In this document: in pieces, positions 32,116 to 40,118 of the stretch | How positions within the stretch are numbered: position 1 is the first letter of the stretch | Layout: every line of letters starts with the position of its first letter | Assembly: GCA_018824205.1 (NCBI GenBank) | Contig: JAHJGX010000163.1 | Location: 1-42,327 of the forward strand | Reading direction: 5' to 3' | Source of the DNA: a bacterium | GTDB lineage: Bacteria > Fidelibacterota > UBA2242 | DNA: 42,327 nucleotides | Position numbers and translations under genes: made by a program | Notes under the pieces: generated by a model | What the model was told of the DNA's origin: nothing | The model's database searches: none | The model's input: only the letters and a program-made list of their open reading frames with translations

Positions 32116-32502
32116 TTAACGACTTTTCCCCAGATATTTCTCAATATATCTAATCAATGTATTTGGCATAACCGGCTTTTCGATGAACTCATTCACCGGC
32201 AATGTTTCGTCATTTTTATTATATGGATAACCAGTCTGCTGGGTTACAGCCGTCAGCATGATAATCGGAATATCGGCTATCAGTGGTGTTGACCGAATTT
32301 TTTCAGCAACGACAAATCCCTCATCTTCCGTTCTCATCATCACGTCCAGAATAACCAGATCGGGTTTTTGATTTTCAATCAATCTGAAACCACGATCGCC
32401 ATCCTGAGCATCGATAACAGCATAACCATGGCTTTCAAGGACTATCCGCAAAACCTCAACCAGATCGATATCATCATCAATAATCAGAATTTTATGCGCC
32501 AT
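32116..32502 (-). CDS. Single-domain response regulator
   Basis: A 128-residue stand-alone receiver. It has IDDDIDL at the N-terminus, the phospho-acceptor Asp in LVILDVMMRTEDEGF (about residue 53), the switch Thr in MLTAVTQ and the Lys in FIEKPVMP. A short insertion (QQTGYPYNKNDETLPV) lies before the lysine strand. With no output domain it must signal by contact or in a relay. It is followed by the tandem-ACT and kinase genes and preceded by hypB with an 83-base gap. AGGAT before the ATG is the ribosome site. Confidence 0.9.
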   Translation of the reverse strand: MAHKILIIDDDIDLVEVLRIVLESHGYAVIDAQDGDRGFRLIENQKPDLVILDVMMRTEDEGFVVAEKIRSTPLIADIPIIMLTAVTQQTGYPYNKNDETLPVNEFIEKPVMPNTLIRYIEKYLGKSR

Positions 32503-32585
32503 TCAATTATCCTTTCAATACGTTTCAGGCCTGTAAGATAAAACTATTTTTCAGGAATATCCTCATTTTTTTAGCGGCTCTATGT

Positions 32586-33242
32586 TCATTTCACCAAATT
32601 AAAAATAAATTGGGCAATACCTGGTATGTTTTCCCCGGTTTTGGCTGAACAGCTCATCAGGTTTATTTTCGGATTAATTTGGCTGATGTTTTTTTTCAGT
32701 TTATTGATATCAATATCAAGATACGGCAGCAGATCAATTTTATTGATAATCGCTGTATCGCAAACCCTGAACATCAAAGGATATTTCAACGGTTTATCTT
32801 CACCTTCGGTCGTGCTGATAACAACAAAATTATAGTCGGCGCCGGTATCGAATTCCGCCGGACAGACCAGGTTGCCCACATTTTCGATAAATACCAGATC
32901 AAGATTTGCCAGGTCAAACTTTTGCAGCGCCGGAATAATCACTTCCGCTCCCAGATGACAGTCGCCACCAAAAGGTTCGGTGTTGATCTGGGCCACCGGA
33001 ATATCCAGTATTGCGATTCGTTCAGCATCAGCCGTAGTGGTAATATCACCTTCGATTACAGCGAGCCGGATGCCCTTTTTTTTCAATTCCGGGATAACAC
33101 TTTCCAGCAAACTGGTCTTACCAGAGCCCGGCGAACTCATAATATTGATCAGCGTGAATCCAAGTTTTTTAGCTTCTCCCCGAATCGAATCGGCTAACTG
33201 ATCATTTGCTTCTAAAACGTCCCTGACGATTTGGATTTTCAT
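32586..33242 (-). CDS. hypB: Hydrogenase nickel incorporation GTPase HypB
   Basis: A 218-residue SIMIBI GTPase that drives nickel insertion into the hydrogenase large subunit together with HypA. Walker A is MSSPGSGKTSL, and downstream are EGDITTTADAERI, FGGDCHLGA (metal-binding Cys-His at the dimer interface), FIENVGNLVCPAEFD and the guanine-specificity NKIDLL. It lacks the N-terminal histidine-rich nickel store found in some homologues. Two adjacent in-frame ATG codons exist; AGGAG lies five bases from the second, at 33242. It follows hypA by a short gap of about 15 bases. Confidence 0.96.
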   Translation of the reverse strand: MKIQIVRDVLEANDQLADSIRGEAKKLGFTLINIMSSPGSGKTSLLESVIPELKKKGIRLAVIEGDITTTADAERIAILDIPVAQINTEPFGGDCHLGAEVIIPALQKFDLANLDLVFIENVGNLVCPAEFDTGADYNFVVISTTEGEDKPLKYPLMFRVCDTAIINKIDLLPYLDIDINKLKKNISQINPKINLMSCSAKTGENIPGIAQFIFNLVK

Positions 33243-33257
33243 CATAACTCCTGAGGC

Positions 33258-33608
33258 TTATTCGTTAAGTTCAATACTGTCGACGTAGAGTTCGTTTCCA
33301 TTGATAATTTCAATATTCGTTGACAAACATTTATTACAGTGAAACACCGGCTCGCTAATCGTCTGTTGATGTTCACAATCTTTGCATTTGATCGCAATAT
33401 TGATCTCTTTTATTGACAGTTTCGAATTTTTGAGTTGTTTATGGCTTTTCTTTTGAACATCAAAACTGAATTGTAAAGTCTCCGGTATGATTGCCCTCAT
33501 CCGACCGGCGATAAAATAGACGGTATCTACGTTATTCTTGTTTTCACTTTTTAAGAGTTCATCGTTTACAATTGTGATAATATTTTGAGCAATTTGAAGT
33601 TCGTGCAT
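33258..33608 (-). CDS. hypA: Hydrogenase maturation nickel metallochaperone HypA
   Basis: A 116-residue HypA. The N-terminal MHE motif provides the nickel site (His2 with the N-terminus and Glu3), and the zinc site is CKDC...CNKC (about 75-97). Length is typical. It delivers nickel to the large subunit with HypB. It lies directly upstream of hypB and downstream of a REP array and transposase that separate it from hypE. The REP elements begin about 55 bases before its ATG, so its own promoter may lie in that gap or transcription may come from hypE. Confidence 0.95.
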   Translation of the reverse strand: MHELQIAQNIITIVNDELLKSENKNNVDTVYFIAGRMRAIIPETLQFSFDVQKKSHKQLKNSKLSIKEINIAIKCKDCEHQQTISEPVFHCNKCLSTNIEIINGNELYVDSIELNE

Positions 33609-33661
33609 ACCGGGCGAAATTTAGTAGAAAGCCATTAAGAATCAAAGATTATCAATTTAAA

Positions 33662-33686
33662 GTAACACGAACACTCTTGTTCGTGT
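33662..33686 (+). repeat. REP hairpin A (GTAA head)
   Basis: GTAA (33662-33665) followed by the palindrome CACGAACACTCTTGTTCGTG. The stem CACGAA/TTCGTG encloses the core CACTCTTG. It is identical over 28 bases to copy E at 34532. Confidence 0.85.
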
Positions 33687-33714
33687 AAATAAATCTACTA
33701 AAATCAACATATCC

Positions 33715-33737
33715 GTAAAACAATCACTCCTGATTGT
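33715..33737 (+). repeat. REP hairpin B (GTAA head)
   Basis: GTAA (33715-33718) followed by ACAATCACTCCTGATTGT. The stem ACAAT/ATTGT differs from copies A and C, but the core CACTCCTG is kept. Confidence 0.8.
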
Positions 33738-33772
33738 GGTTCTTGATTCATTACTCAACTCCAAATTAAAAT

Positions 33773-33797
33773 AGTCAAACAGGAGTGTTTGACTTAC
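33773..33797 (-). repeat. REP hairpin C (GTAA head)
   Basis: On the minus strand GTAA (33797-33794) is followed by GTCAAACACTCCTGTTTGAC. The stem GTCAAA/TTTGAC encloses CACTCCTG. It is identical over 28 bases to copy G at 34657. It lies just downstream of the transposase stop codon. Confidence 0.85.
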
Positions 33798-33812
33798 GTA
33801 GTTGTAGCTTTG

Positions 33813-34481
33813 TCACAAGCCCATTTCTTGCTTAACATACTCGCCAATCCAGGTATGTTTCCACTTATGATAATCGTCAATAAGATGCGCCTTAACGGGA
33901 TTATTTATTATATACCAAACAGTATCTTCAAACTCCCGTTGTGACCGAACCAATTGATCATAACTTTCTTTATGCCAAAAACTTCCAGTTTTTTTCAAAA
34001 ATATATTCGCTTTCCGGGCTGTGCTGCCTTTATGTCCTTTTAATATTTCTGCAAAAGAATAAAACGTCCCTTCCTTCTTTTCCTGCGGTTTTAATAATAC
34101 ATGAACATGATTCGGCATAACACAAAAACAGTACAATTCATATTGCTTTTGATTCATCAAGAACAAACTGTCCATAACGATTTGGGCAATGTTTGGATCA
34201 GATAAGTATTTGGGACTATTTTTACATAATCCCAGATAATTGTCTACAAAATAAAATTGTTGTTTTTCAAAATCCAACTCGGCCGATTTTTCGATTTTAT
34301 TTTTTGATTCTCTTTTTCGTTTTTCAAATTCTTGTTTCTGCTTGATTAGTTTTTCAATAATCTCTAACGGCAGATCAAAATTAAGACGGTAAGAAATAAA
34401 GAAAATACCTGATTCCGGCTGATAATGAGGCAGATTCCTCCGATAAAAGATTTTATGATCGAGAATATCTTTGTCTGACAT
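33813..34481 (-). CDS. REP-associated tyrosine transposase (RAYT, Y1/HUH family)
   Basis: A 222-residue single-tyrosine HUH transposase. The metal-binding HUH motif is MPNHVHVLL (His125, His127) and the catalytic tyrosine is probably Tyr174 in KESYDQLVRSQREFEDTVWY; NNPVKAHL and HKWKHTW follow as in other RAYTs. These enzymes recognise and move or maintain short REP hairpins with a fixed tetranucleotide at their foot. The ATG at 34481 has GAGG eight bases upstream; the frame extends 37 codons further but that part is REP DNA. Seven REP hairpins flank the gene. It separates hypE from hypA, so it has inserted into, or been carried into, the maturation operon. Confidence 0.92.
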   Translation of the reverse strand: MSDKDILDHKIFYRRNLPHYQPESGIFFISYRLNFDLPLEIIEKLIKQKQEFEKRKRESKNKIEKSAELDFEKQQFYFVDNYLGLCKNSPKYLSDPNIAQIVMDSLFLMNQKQYELYCFCVMPNHVHVLLKPQEKKEGTFYSFAEILKGHKGSTARKANIFLKKTGSFWHKESYDQLVRSQREFEDTVWYIINNPVKAHLIDDYHKWKHTWIGEYVKQEMGL

Positions 34482-34509
34482 ATAATGGTCCTCGATATAT
34501 TTAATCAGC

Positions 34510-34531
34510 CAAACAAGAGTGTTTGATTTAC
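34510..34531 (-). repeat. REP hairpin D (GTAA head), partial stem
   Basis: On the minus strand GTAA is followed by ATCAAACACTCTTGTTTG; the stem is only partly paired (CAAA/TTTG plus imperfect flank). Its GTAA shares the palindrome TTACGTAA with copy E, so D and E are head to head. Confidence 0.7.
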
Positions 34532-34556
34532 GTAACACGAACACTCTTGTTCGTGT
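34532..34556 (+). repeat. REP hairpin E (GTAA head)
   Basis: GTAA followed by CACGAACACTCTTGTTCGTG, a second copy of hairpin A. It is 41 bases upstream of the preferred transposase start (minus strand). Confidence 0.85.
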
Positions 34557-34583
34557 AAACAACTCTTCCTGTACCAAACACAG

Positions 34584-34624
34584 GTAAAACAATCACTCTT
34601 GTCGAAGATGCCTTTGGTGATTGT
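34584..34624 (+). repeat. REP hairpin F (GTAA head), long loop
   Basis: GTAA (34584-34587), then ACAATCAC (34589-34596) pairing with GTGATTGT (34617-34624). It resembles copy B but carries a 20-base loop beginning TCTTG. It is probably a degenerate or expanded B-type unit. Confidence 0.65.
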
Positions 34625-34656
34625 GTCTTTAGATTTATCAATTAACTATTTCCAAA

Positions 34657-34681
34657 AGTCAAACAGGAGTGTTTGACTTAC
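34657..34681 (-). repeat. REP hairpin G (GTAA head)
   Basis: On the minus strand GTAA (34681-34678) is followed by GTCAAACACTCCTGTTTGAC, a second copy of hairpin C. It ends five bases before the hypE stop codon. Confidence 0.85.
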
Positions 34682-34685
34682 GTAC

Positions 34686-35699
34686 CTAACATATCCTCGG
34701 TAACATTTCACCGGAAAGCATGTCGATAATACGGGAACTTCCGATACTGGTTTTCAGAGTGACTTTACCAGCCGCTTCTCCAGTAACTTGTCCTATTATT
34801 CTTGAATTTATATCTTCTGGAAAGGATTTCAGGATTTCCAGAGCACTTTGGGCTTCATTTGGATCGATGATGATCAGAATTTTTCCTTCATTTGCCAGAT
34901 TCAGCGGATCAAATCCCAGCGGTTCGCACAATCCCTGAACCACCGGCCGTATCGGCAACTTGTTTTCATCAATTTGTAATCCAAATGTTTGACCTGACAC
35001 AAATTCATTTAGTGTCGTCGCCACGCCGCCGCGCGTCGGATCCCGCATAATCCGAATACCATCGAGCTTCGACAACAGAGCAATTGTCTCCTTATTTAAA
35101 GGACGACAATCACTATCGATTTCGAAGAAAACCGGGAATTCCTCTCTGGCTCGAATAATTGCCGCCCCATGATCGCCAATAAAACCATTGATAATTACAG
35201 CGTCTCCGGGACGTATTTGATGGACCCCTAAATCCACACCCTCAATGAGTGTTCCAATGCCTGCAGTATTGATGTAAATTCCATCTGCATTGCCCTTTTC
35301 AACAACTTTAGTGTCACCCGTAACAATCTGAACATCAGCAAGATCCGCCGTTTGTCTCATGGAGATTACGATTTTCTCCAGATCGGCAATTGCAAAGCCT
35401 TCTTCGATGATCATACCGCAGGATATCCAGCGCGGAATGGCACCGCAAACCGCAAGATCGTTGACTGTTCCCGATATTGCTAACTTACCAATATCACCTC
35501 CGGGAAAGAAAAGCGGTTTGACAACATGGGAATCGGTGGTAAAAACCAGTTTATTGGCATTCGTCTGTAAAATAGCCCCATCTTCCAGTGGATTTAATAA
35601 TTCATTCCCAAAGTATTCCAAAAACAATTCGCGAATTAGTCTATGGGACTGCAACCCGCCACTGCCATGGGCCAATGTAATTCTATCTTGTCTATTCAT
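34686..35699 (-). CDS. hypE: Hydrogenase maturation carbamoyl dehydratase HypE
   Basis: A 337-residue HypE, which converts the thiocarboxamide on its C-terminal cysteine to thiocyanate for the NiFe(CN)2CO centre. The N-terminal ITLAHGSGG, VTGDTKVVEKG, MRDPTRGGVATTLNE and the final PRIC (cyanide-carrying Cys337) are all present. It belongs to the AIRS/PurM fold. It lies 28 bases downstream of the pRiA4b ORF-3-like gene and next to REP hairpin G. GGAAG is the only weak ribosome site. In the expected order it would directly follow hypD, but 3.3 kb of foreign-looking genes lie between them. Confidence 0.96.
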   Translation of the reverse strand: MNRQDRITLAHGSGGLQSHRLIRELFLEYFGNELLNPLEDGAILQTNANKLVFTTDSHVVKPLFFPGGDIGKLAISGTVNDLAVCGAIPRWISCGMIIEEGFAIADLEKIVISMRQTADLADVQIVTGDTKVVEKGNADGIYINTAGIGTLIEGVDLGVHQIRPGDAVIINGFIGDHGAAIIRAREEFPVFFEIDSDCRPLNKETIALLSKLDGIRIMRDPTRGGVATTLNEFVSGQTFGLQIDENKLPIRPVVQGLCEPLGFDPLNLANEGKILIIIDPNEAQSALEILKSFPEDINSRIIGQVTGEAAGKVTLKTSIGSSRIIDMLSGEMLPRIC

Positions 35700-35727
35700 A
35701 CTTTAATACTTCCAATATGTATATGTA

Positions 35728-36261
35728 CTAGTAGAGTATCTCATCTACGAAATGATCCTCATGTTCTTCCATGCAATCCTCGCATAAAATTACATCACTT
35801 TCTTTATCTTCCGAACATTCAATGCAAATCCATTTGGCAATTGTCTTCTGCCCTTGTTTCTTACACGTCTCACAGTAGCGATAATTTGGCTTGTTTTTCG
35901 AAATTACGCGAGGATATTTTACACCCTTTTCCGGTTCCATTATCTTTTCCAAAGTAAGAATATGATGAATTTCATCGCCAAAGTCATAGACGTACCCAAA
36001 TTTGTCACCTTCAGATAGACCAAGTTGCTCAATCTGCTTTCCAGTGCCGCTGCCCTTTCCGTCAGGATAAATCTCACCATAACCTCCCTGTGACCATCGT
36101 TCCTTATAAAATTCACCTAGATGGTCCCATGTATCATGATTGAATGCATCACGAATGATACGATCAAAATTTCCAAGTGTCTGGTCACTCCTGATTTCGA
36201 TGCGACGCCAAAGTCCTTTTACATGCTTTAAGGCGACCTTAAATACGTATACATTTTTCAT
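35728..36261 (-). CDS. Plasmid pRiA4b ORF-3-like protein with zinc-ribbon tail
   Basis: A 177-residue protein. Residues 1-115 match the pRiA4b ORF-3 (IS1096 TnpR-like) family: YVFKVALKHVKGLWRRIEI, TLGNFDRIIRDAFNHD, then GDKFGYVYDFGDEIHHILTLE. The C-terminal third has paired cysteines (CETC, CIEC, CEDC plus His residues), a likely zinc-binding domain. The family occurs on plasmids and near mobile elements; its biochemical role is unknown. AAGGGGG about seven bases before the ATG is a good ribosome site. It sits between the primase-helicase and hypE. Confidence 0.82.
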   Translation of the reverse strand: MKNVYVFKVALKHVKGLWRRIEIRSDQTLGNFDRIIRDAFNHDTWDHLGEFYKERWSQGGYGEIYPDGKGSGTGKQIEQLGLSEGDKFGYVYDFGDEIHHILTLEKIMEPEKGVKYPRVISKNKPNYRYCETCKKQGQKTIAKWICIECSEDKESDVILCEDCMEEHEDHFVDEILY

Positions 36262-36366
36262 AGATACCCCCTTATAAAATTTACTATAACAGCTTGGCTC
36301 AAATCCCAGGTACTTTTTTCAATTACTTGATTCTTATTTGAGCTAATTATGAATCCATATTAATTG

Positions 36367-36407
36367 TATCGGACATTACTGCGATTTATCGGACATATTT
36401 CCGACAT
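36367..36407. repeat. Three close copies of ATCGGACAT, possible transposon end
   Basis: ATCGGACAT occurs at 36368-36376 and 36388-36396, and TTCCGACAT at 36399-36407. Several insertion-sequence families carry such short repeated transposase-binding sites at their ends. The gap 36262-36532 around it has no credible gene, only a short frame at 36376-36615 that largely overlaps the helicase end. A remnant of a mobile element is possible but not shown. Confidence 0.35.
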
Positions 36408-36532
36408 TTAGCAAATAAATCGTTCCCTTTTTTTTCTTCCTTCTTGAAAGCTTCAATTGCTTAGGTATCAATATTAGAAATATCCGCTCTTGGTTTAACA
36501 ACCACATTCCTTGTTTTGTTTTTCCGGCATAG

Positions 36533-38671
36533 TTATTTAAGTAGTTTTTTATAGTATCTGTTTCTTTGCTTGAACATCTTCTCAAAATAATCAATTTTTG
36601 AATCTCTATAATCAAAAATCACAGGTGGTTTTTCAGAACGTTGTATTCTTCCAATATATTGGACTAACTTTCCCTCAAAAGCAAATGGATAAACAATAAA
36701 CAGGCATTCTAAGTTGTTTATATCGATTCCTTCACCAAAATATTGACCTGTAGAGATTACGATTTTAAAATGACCTTGTTTTATTTGTTCAATTTTACTT
36801 TTTCTTGCGCCTTCCGAATCATCACCGTGAATCGTAATAGTCTCGTATTTGTCTTTTAGGTAGAGGTTTAGAATTTCTACATGGGTTTTTCTCTCTGATA
36901 GGATAAGTATTGTTCTAAACCTTTCAGCATTTTGCTCAATATCATTAAGAATTAATGTATTTCGCCGAGTATCATGAACCAGTATACTGGAAATTGTTTC
37001 GTATTTATCTATTTTATAATCAAAAGGTGCGTACAATTCCGTTTCTTTTACATTAATTTCCGGCTTTATATTTTTTTCTTTTAAATAGTCTTTTTGATTA
37101 ACATGATGCAGAATATTTCCGATGTAAACAAATATTAATTTTTGGTCATTATTCTTTCTCTTTGGGGTTGCTGTAAGTCCGTATAAATAAAAAGAATTAA
37201 AGTTTACAATCGCTTCACGGAATGACTTAGCCGGAATATGATGACATTCATCAATAATTATTGTTCCAAAAGCATTTGCGATATCTTTAAAGTCACGCAT
37301 TCTTGCTAATGATTGAATCATTGCTACAGTAATTGATTTACCAATCTTATTCTTTTGATTTCCAATTTGACCAATGTCTTTCTTAGGGATTTTTAAAAAG
37401 TTTTGAATCCTCTCAATCCATTGGTCGAATAATTGCTTTCTGTGCACAATAATTAATGCAGGTTGTCTTTTTTCTGCGATTATTTCCAGTCCAATTACTG
37501 TTTTTCCTGAGCCGCTTGGTGAAACAATCACACCAAAGTCTTTTTCCCGTATCCTTTCTAACGCAATCTCCTGTTGTGGTTGAAGCGTGATTTGTGAGTT
37601 AAAATCAACAACGTCTCTTTTACTTCTTTTATCTATAATTTTAAACGGGATATTCTCCTTTTTGCAGAATTGAACCAATGAAGCAGAAAAACCTCTTGGT
37701 ATCATGACTTCATTCTCGGATTCTTCAATCAAATTGAAAAACTTATCGGTATTAAAGATACTTTTTCCAAGGTTTTTCTTTACCAGGTAATCTGAATTGT
37801 AAAAATTTAACTGCTCCCTTAAAAAGATAATAAGTTTCTTGCTTAACTGATTTCGTTTGAGATAAATCTGGTTTTGAATAATTATCTCGAGCTCATGCAG
37901 TCTGTTGTCATTTGTTGAAGAAGTAAATGCCTCGTGAGGTTTTTCGTTGAATAAACCTTTGTAAATTTCCTTTAGTTTTTCAATCGATATTGTTTTTATT
38001 TCCTTTAAAAAATTCCATTGATTTTCATAGGGTTCAAATGTGTCCTGATTAAGAAAACATGAATTACCATCTTTTATTGATTTGCCATTAAAAGGCAAGG
38101 CGATCAAGTTCCCCATTCCTTTGCCGGAATGATAATCTTGGTTCGGAAATAACCTGTCGAAACTTGGTTCTTTTTCAAAATGAGAAATAATGCCTGAATG
38201 CCTTAACATTTCAAACATTATTTTACGGCTCTGTTCTGCGGGGAAAGCATTTTCAAAAAATACCCACAGATGGCCACCATTCCCTGAACGTGAACGTTCA
38301 ATATAAGCAGGAATTGTGTGCTTTGAACAAGTTCCATAAAGGCTCAGAATTGTTTCTTCCCAGTTTTCCTTATCAAAATCGGCAGCAATAAAAAAAGAAG
38401 TATTATCTTCCAATAAAGGATATATCCCACATGTTTCTTTACCTGCTAAATGCATTTTAATCACAGAATCATCAAAGGGTATATATTCTTTATTTTTATA
38501 ATCTTTAAATGTTCCACCTTGCGCTTTATGCTTATTATAATCGCTCCAGTCTACTTTATAAGCAGGCATGAACCCACTCCGTTCATTCTTCTCCCATTGA
38601 ATGGCATAAATGTCTGTTCTTCCTCGGAAAAGTGATTTGTATATTTCAATATTTTGCTTTTCATCTGGCAT
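36533..38671 (-). CDS. TOTE-type primase-helicase fusion protein
   Basis: A 712-residue fusion. The N-terminal archaeo-eukaryotic primase domain shows AADFD (Asp98, Asp100), GNGGHLWVFF (His134) and FPNQD...GMGNLIALPFN, the signature of primases in TOTE conflict systems. A superfamily 2 helicase follows: Walker A SPSGSGKT (about 384-391), Walker B DECHH (474-478), LTATPKR, and the C-terminal helicase domain with STGQYFGEGID and QYIGRIQR. Such proteins are thought to act in defence or mobile-element conflict. The ATG at 38671 is preferred on homology; ATG at 38707 is 12 codons upstream. Neither has a ribosome site. It is inserted between hypD and hypE. Confidence 0.85.
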   Translation of the reverse strand: MPDEKQNIEIYKSLFRGRTDIYAIQWEKNERSGFMPAYKVDWSDYNKHKAQGGTFKDYKNKEYIPFDDSVIKMHLAGKETCGIYPLLEDNTSFFIAADFDKENWEETILSLYGTCSKHTIPAYIERSRSGNGGHLWVFFENAFPAEQSRKIMFEMLRHSGIISHFEKEPSFDRLFPNQDYHSGKGMGNLIALPFNGKSIKDGNSCFLNQDTFEPYENQWNFLKEIKTISIEKLKEIYKGLFNEKPHEAFTSSTNDNRLHELEIIIQNQIYLKRNQLSKKLIIFLREQLNFYNSDYLVKKNLGKSIFNTDKFFNLIEESENEVMIPRGFSASLVQFCKKENIPFKIIDKRSKRDVVDFNSQITLQPQQEIALERIREKDFGVIVSPSGSGKTVIGLEIIAEKRQPALIIVHRKQLFDQWIERIQNFLKIPKKDIGQIGNQKNKIGKSITVAMIQSLARMRDFKDIANAFGTIIIDECHHIPAKSFREAIVNFNSFYLYGLTATPKRKNNDQKLIFVYIGNILHHVNQKDYLKEKNIKPEINVKETELYAPFDYKIDKYETISSILVHDTRRNTLILNDIEQNAERFRTILILSERKTHVEILNLYLKDKYETITIHGDDSEGARKSKIEQIKQGHFKIVISTGQYFGEGIDINNLECLFIVYPFAFEGKLVQYIGRIQRSEKPPVIFDYRDSKIDYFEKMFKQRNRYYKKLLK

Positions 38672-38707
38672 ATTGAAAATATAATTACTGTAACGATAAA
38701 ATTGCAT

Positions 38708-39020
38708 TCATTTTTTTAAAAAAAGCATATCAGCTTGTAAGACCTGCCAATATGTTTTGTTACAGAAAAGTTTATTCCTTTACTTTGAAGAAATTCTTAA
38801 AAATCATTCTAAATTTCTTTTGCCAAATCCTTATCAACATTGCTAACCCTGTTTAAATCATCACAGAATTGTGAAAACCCTGTTGTTGATTACAGGTAAA
38901 GTCTATGAAAGAGTGCAATAGAGAACTTAGATGGAGTTGACAGATGTGCTATTTGTTCGTTGCGTTTTCATCAGTTTATTACTTGAATAGTAGAACATTC
39001 CCGCCCTTAAAAACACTCCT
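38708..39020. other. Gene-free gap between hypD and the primase-helicase
   Basis: About 310 AT-rich bases with no plausible gene on either strand. ACCCTGTT occurs twice (near 38847 and 38877) but without wider similarity. No REP hairpin, tRNA or strong terminator is visible. It probably carries the promoter of the inserted primase-helicase gene and marks one junction of the insertion. Confidence 0.45.
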
Positions 39021-40118
39021 TCACGAATCACTAATCACATATTTAAAATAAGTGGCACAGCTTCCCTCGTCGCTGACCATGCAGGAACCCTTTGGGTCTT
39101 CGGGATTACAAATCTTAGCGAATAGTTTGCAATCAGTTGGAACCTTGACGCCTCTCATAATGTCACCACAAATACACCCGGTGTATTCCCGAACCGGTTC
39201 TGTTTCGATATTAAATTTTCGATTCGCGTCGAAGGAATGATATTTCTGACAAATACCCAGACCGCTGCCCGGAATGGTGCCTATTCCCCGCCATTCGGTA
39301 TCCACAGCTTCAAATACATCCATCATTAGTGCCATGCCATGCGTATTCCCATTCACCCTGACGCTGCGCGTATATTGGTTTTCAACGATTGCATTTCCCG
39401 CATTTAATTGACGGACAATCATTAAAATAGATTCCAACATATCCAGGGGTTCAAATCCCGAAACAACACAGGGAATATGATAATCCCGGGCTATGAAATC
39501 GTAAATATGAATACCGGTAATCGCCGAAACATGTCCCGGACAGATAAAACCGTTTAAATCAATTTCTCCTGAATCAAGCAGAACCTTCATTGCCTGAGGC
39601 ATCGTCTTATGCGCCGATAACACAGAAAAATTATAAATTCCATTATCAGCGGCAAACTTGATAGAAGCCGCCACAGCAGGCGCGGTGGTCTCAAAACCAA
39701 TTCCTAAAAAGACAATCTCTTTATCCTGATTTTTCTCAGCAATATTCACCGCATCCATCGGGGAATAACAGATTCGTACATCAATTCCATGTCCCTTCTC
39801 TTTCTGCAAAGAGCTACGACTTCCCGGGACGCGAATCATATCGCCGAAACTAGTAATGATCACATTCTCAATATGCGCCAAGGCAATCACTTTATCGATA
39901 TATCCAATATCAGTCACACAAACCGGGCAACCGGGACCGCTGATTAATTGTATATTTTTCGGTAATAGCTTTTGAATACCATATTTAAAAATCGTGACCG
40001 TATGACCACCGCAAACTTCCATAAGTTTTATTGGTTTTCCGGAAAACTCATGCTGAATTTCCGTGACAACTGATTTGACTAAATCCGGGTTTCGAAATTC
40101 GTCAATATATTTAAGCAC
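39021..40118 (-). CDS. hypD: Hydrogenase maturation factor HypD
   Basis: A 365-residue HypD, the iron-sulfur scaffold on which Fe(CN)2CO is built together with HypC. Conserved blocks are MEVCGGHT, SGPGCPVCVT, IGFETTAPA, FICPGHVSAITG and VSGFEPLDML, and the C-terminal 4Fe-4S ligands lie in YTGCICGDIMRG, DCKLFAKIC and GSCMVSDEGSCATYFKY. The start codon is GTG and shares its first base with the TAG stop of hypC (TAGTG), so the two are coupled. Length is normal. Confidence 0.97.
   Translation of the reverse strand: MLKYIDEFRNPDLVKSVVTEIQHEFSGKPIKLMEVCGGHTVTIFKYGIQKLLPKNIQLISGPGCPVCVTDIGYIDKVIALAHIENVIITSFGDMIRVPGSRSSLQKEKGHGIDVRICYSPMDAVNIAEKNQDKEIVFLGIGFETTAPAVAASIKFAADNGIYNFSVLSAHKTMPQAMKVLLDSGEIDLNGFICPGHVSAITGIHIYDFIARDYHIPCVVSGFEPLDMLESILMIVRQLNAGNAIVENQYTRSVRVNGNTHGMALMMDVFEAVDTEWRGIGTIPGSGLGICQKYHSFDANRKFNIETEPVREYTGCICGDIMRGVKVPTDCKLFAKICNPEDPKGSCMVSDEGSCATYFKYVISDS

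Noticed and set aside
32679..33197. 172-codon plus-strand frame
   Set aside because: It is exactly antisense to hypB, which has every family motif; a shadow of its codon pattern.
33662..34682. CRISPR array
   Set aside because: Repeats are palindromic, occur in both orientations with irregular spacing and different stems, and flank a RAYT instead of cas genes.
36376..36615. 79-codon minus-strand frame after the primase-helicase
   Set aside because: Half of it overlaps the helicase end in another frame, the rest is lysine-rich low complexity; no sign that it is a frameshifted continuation.
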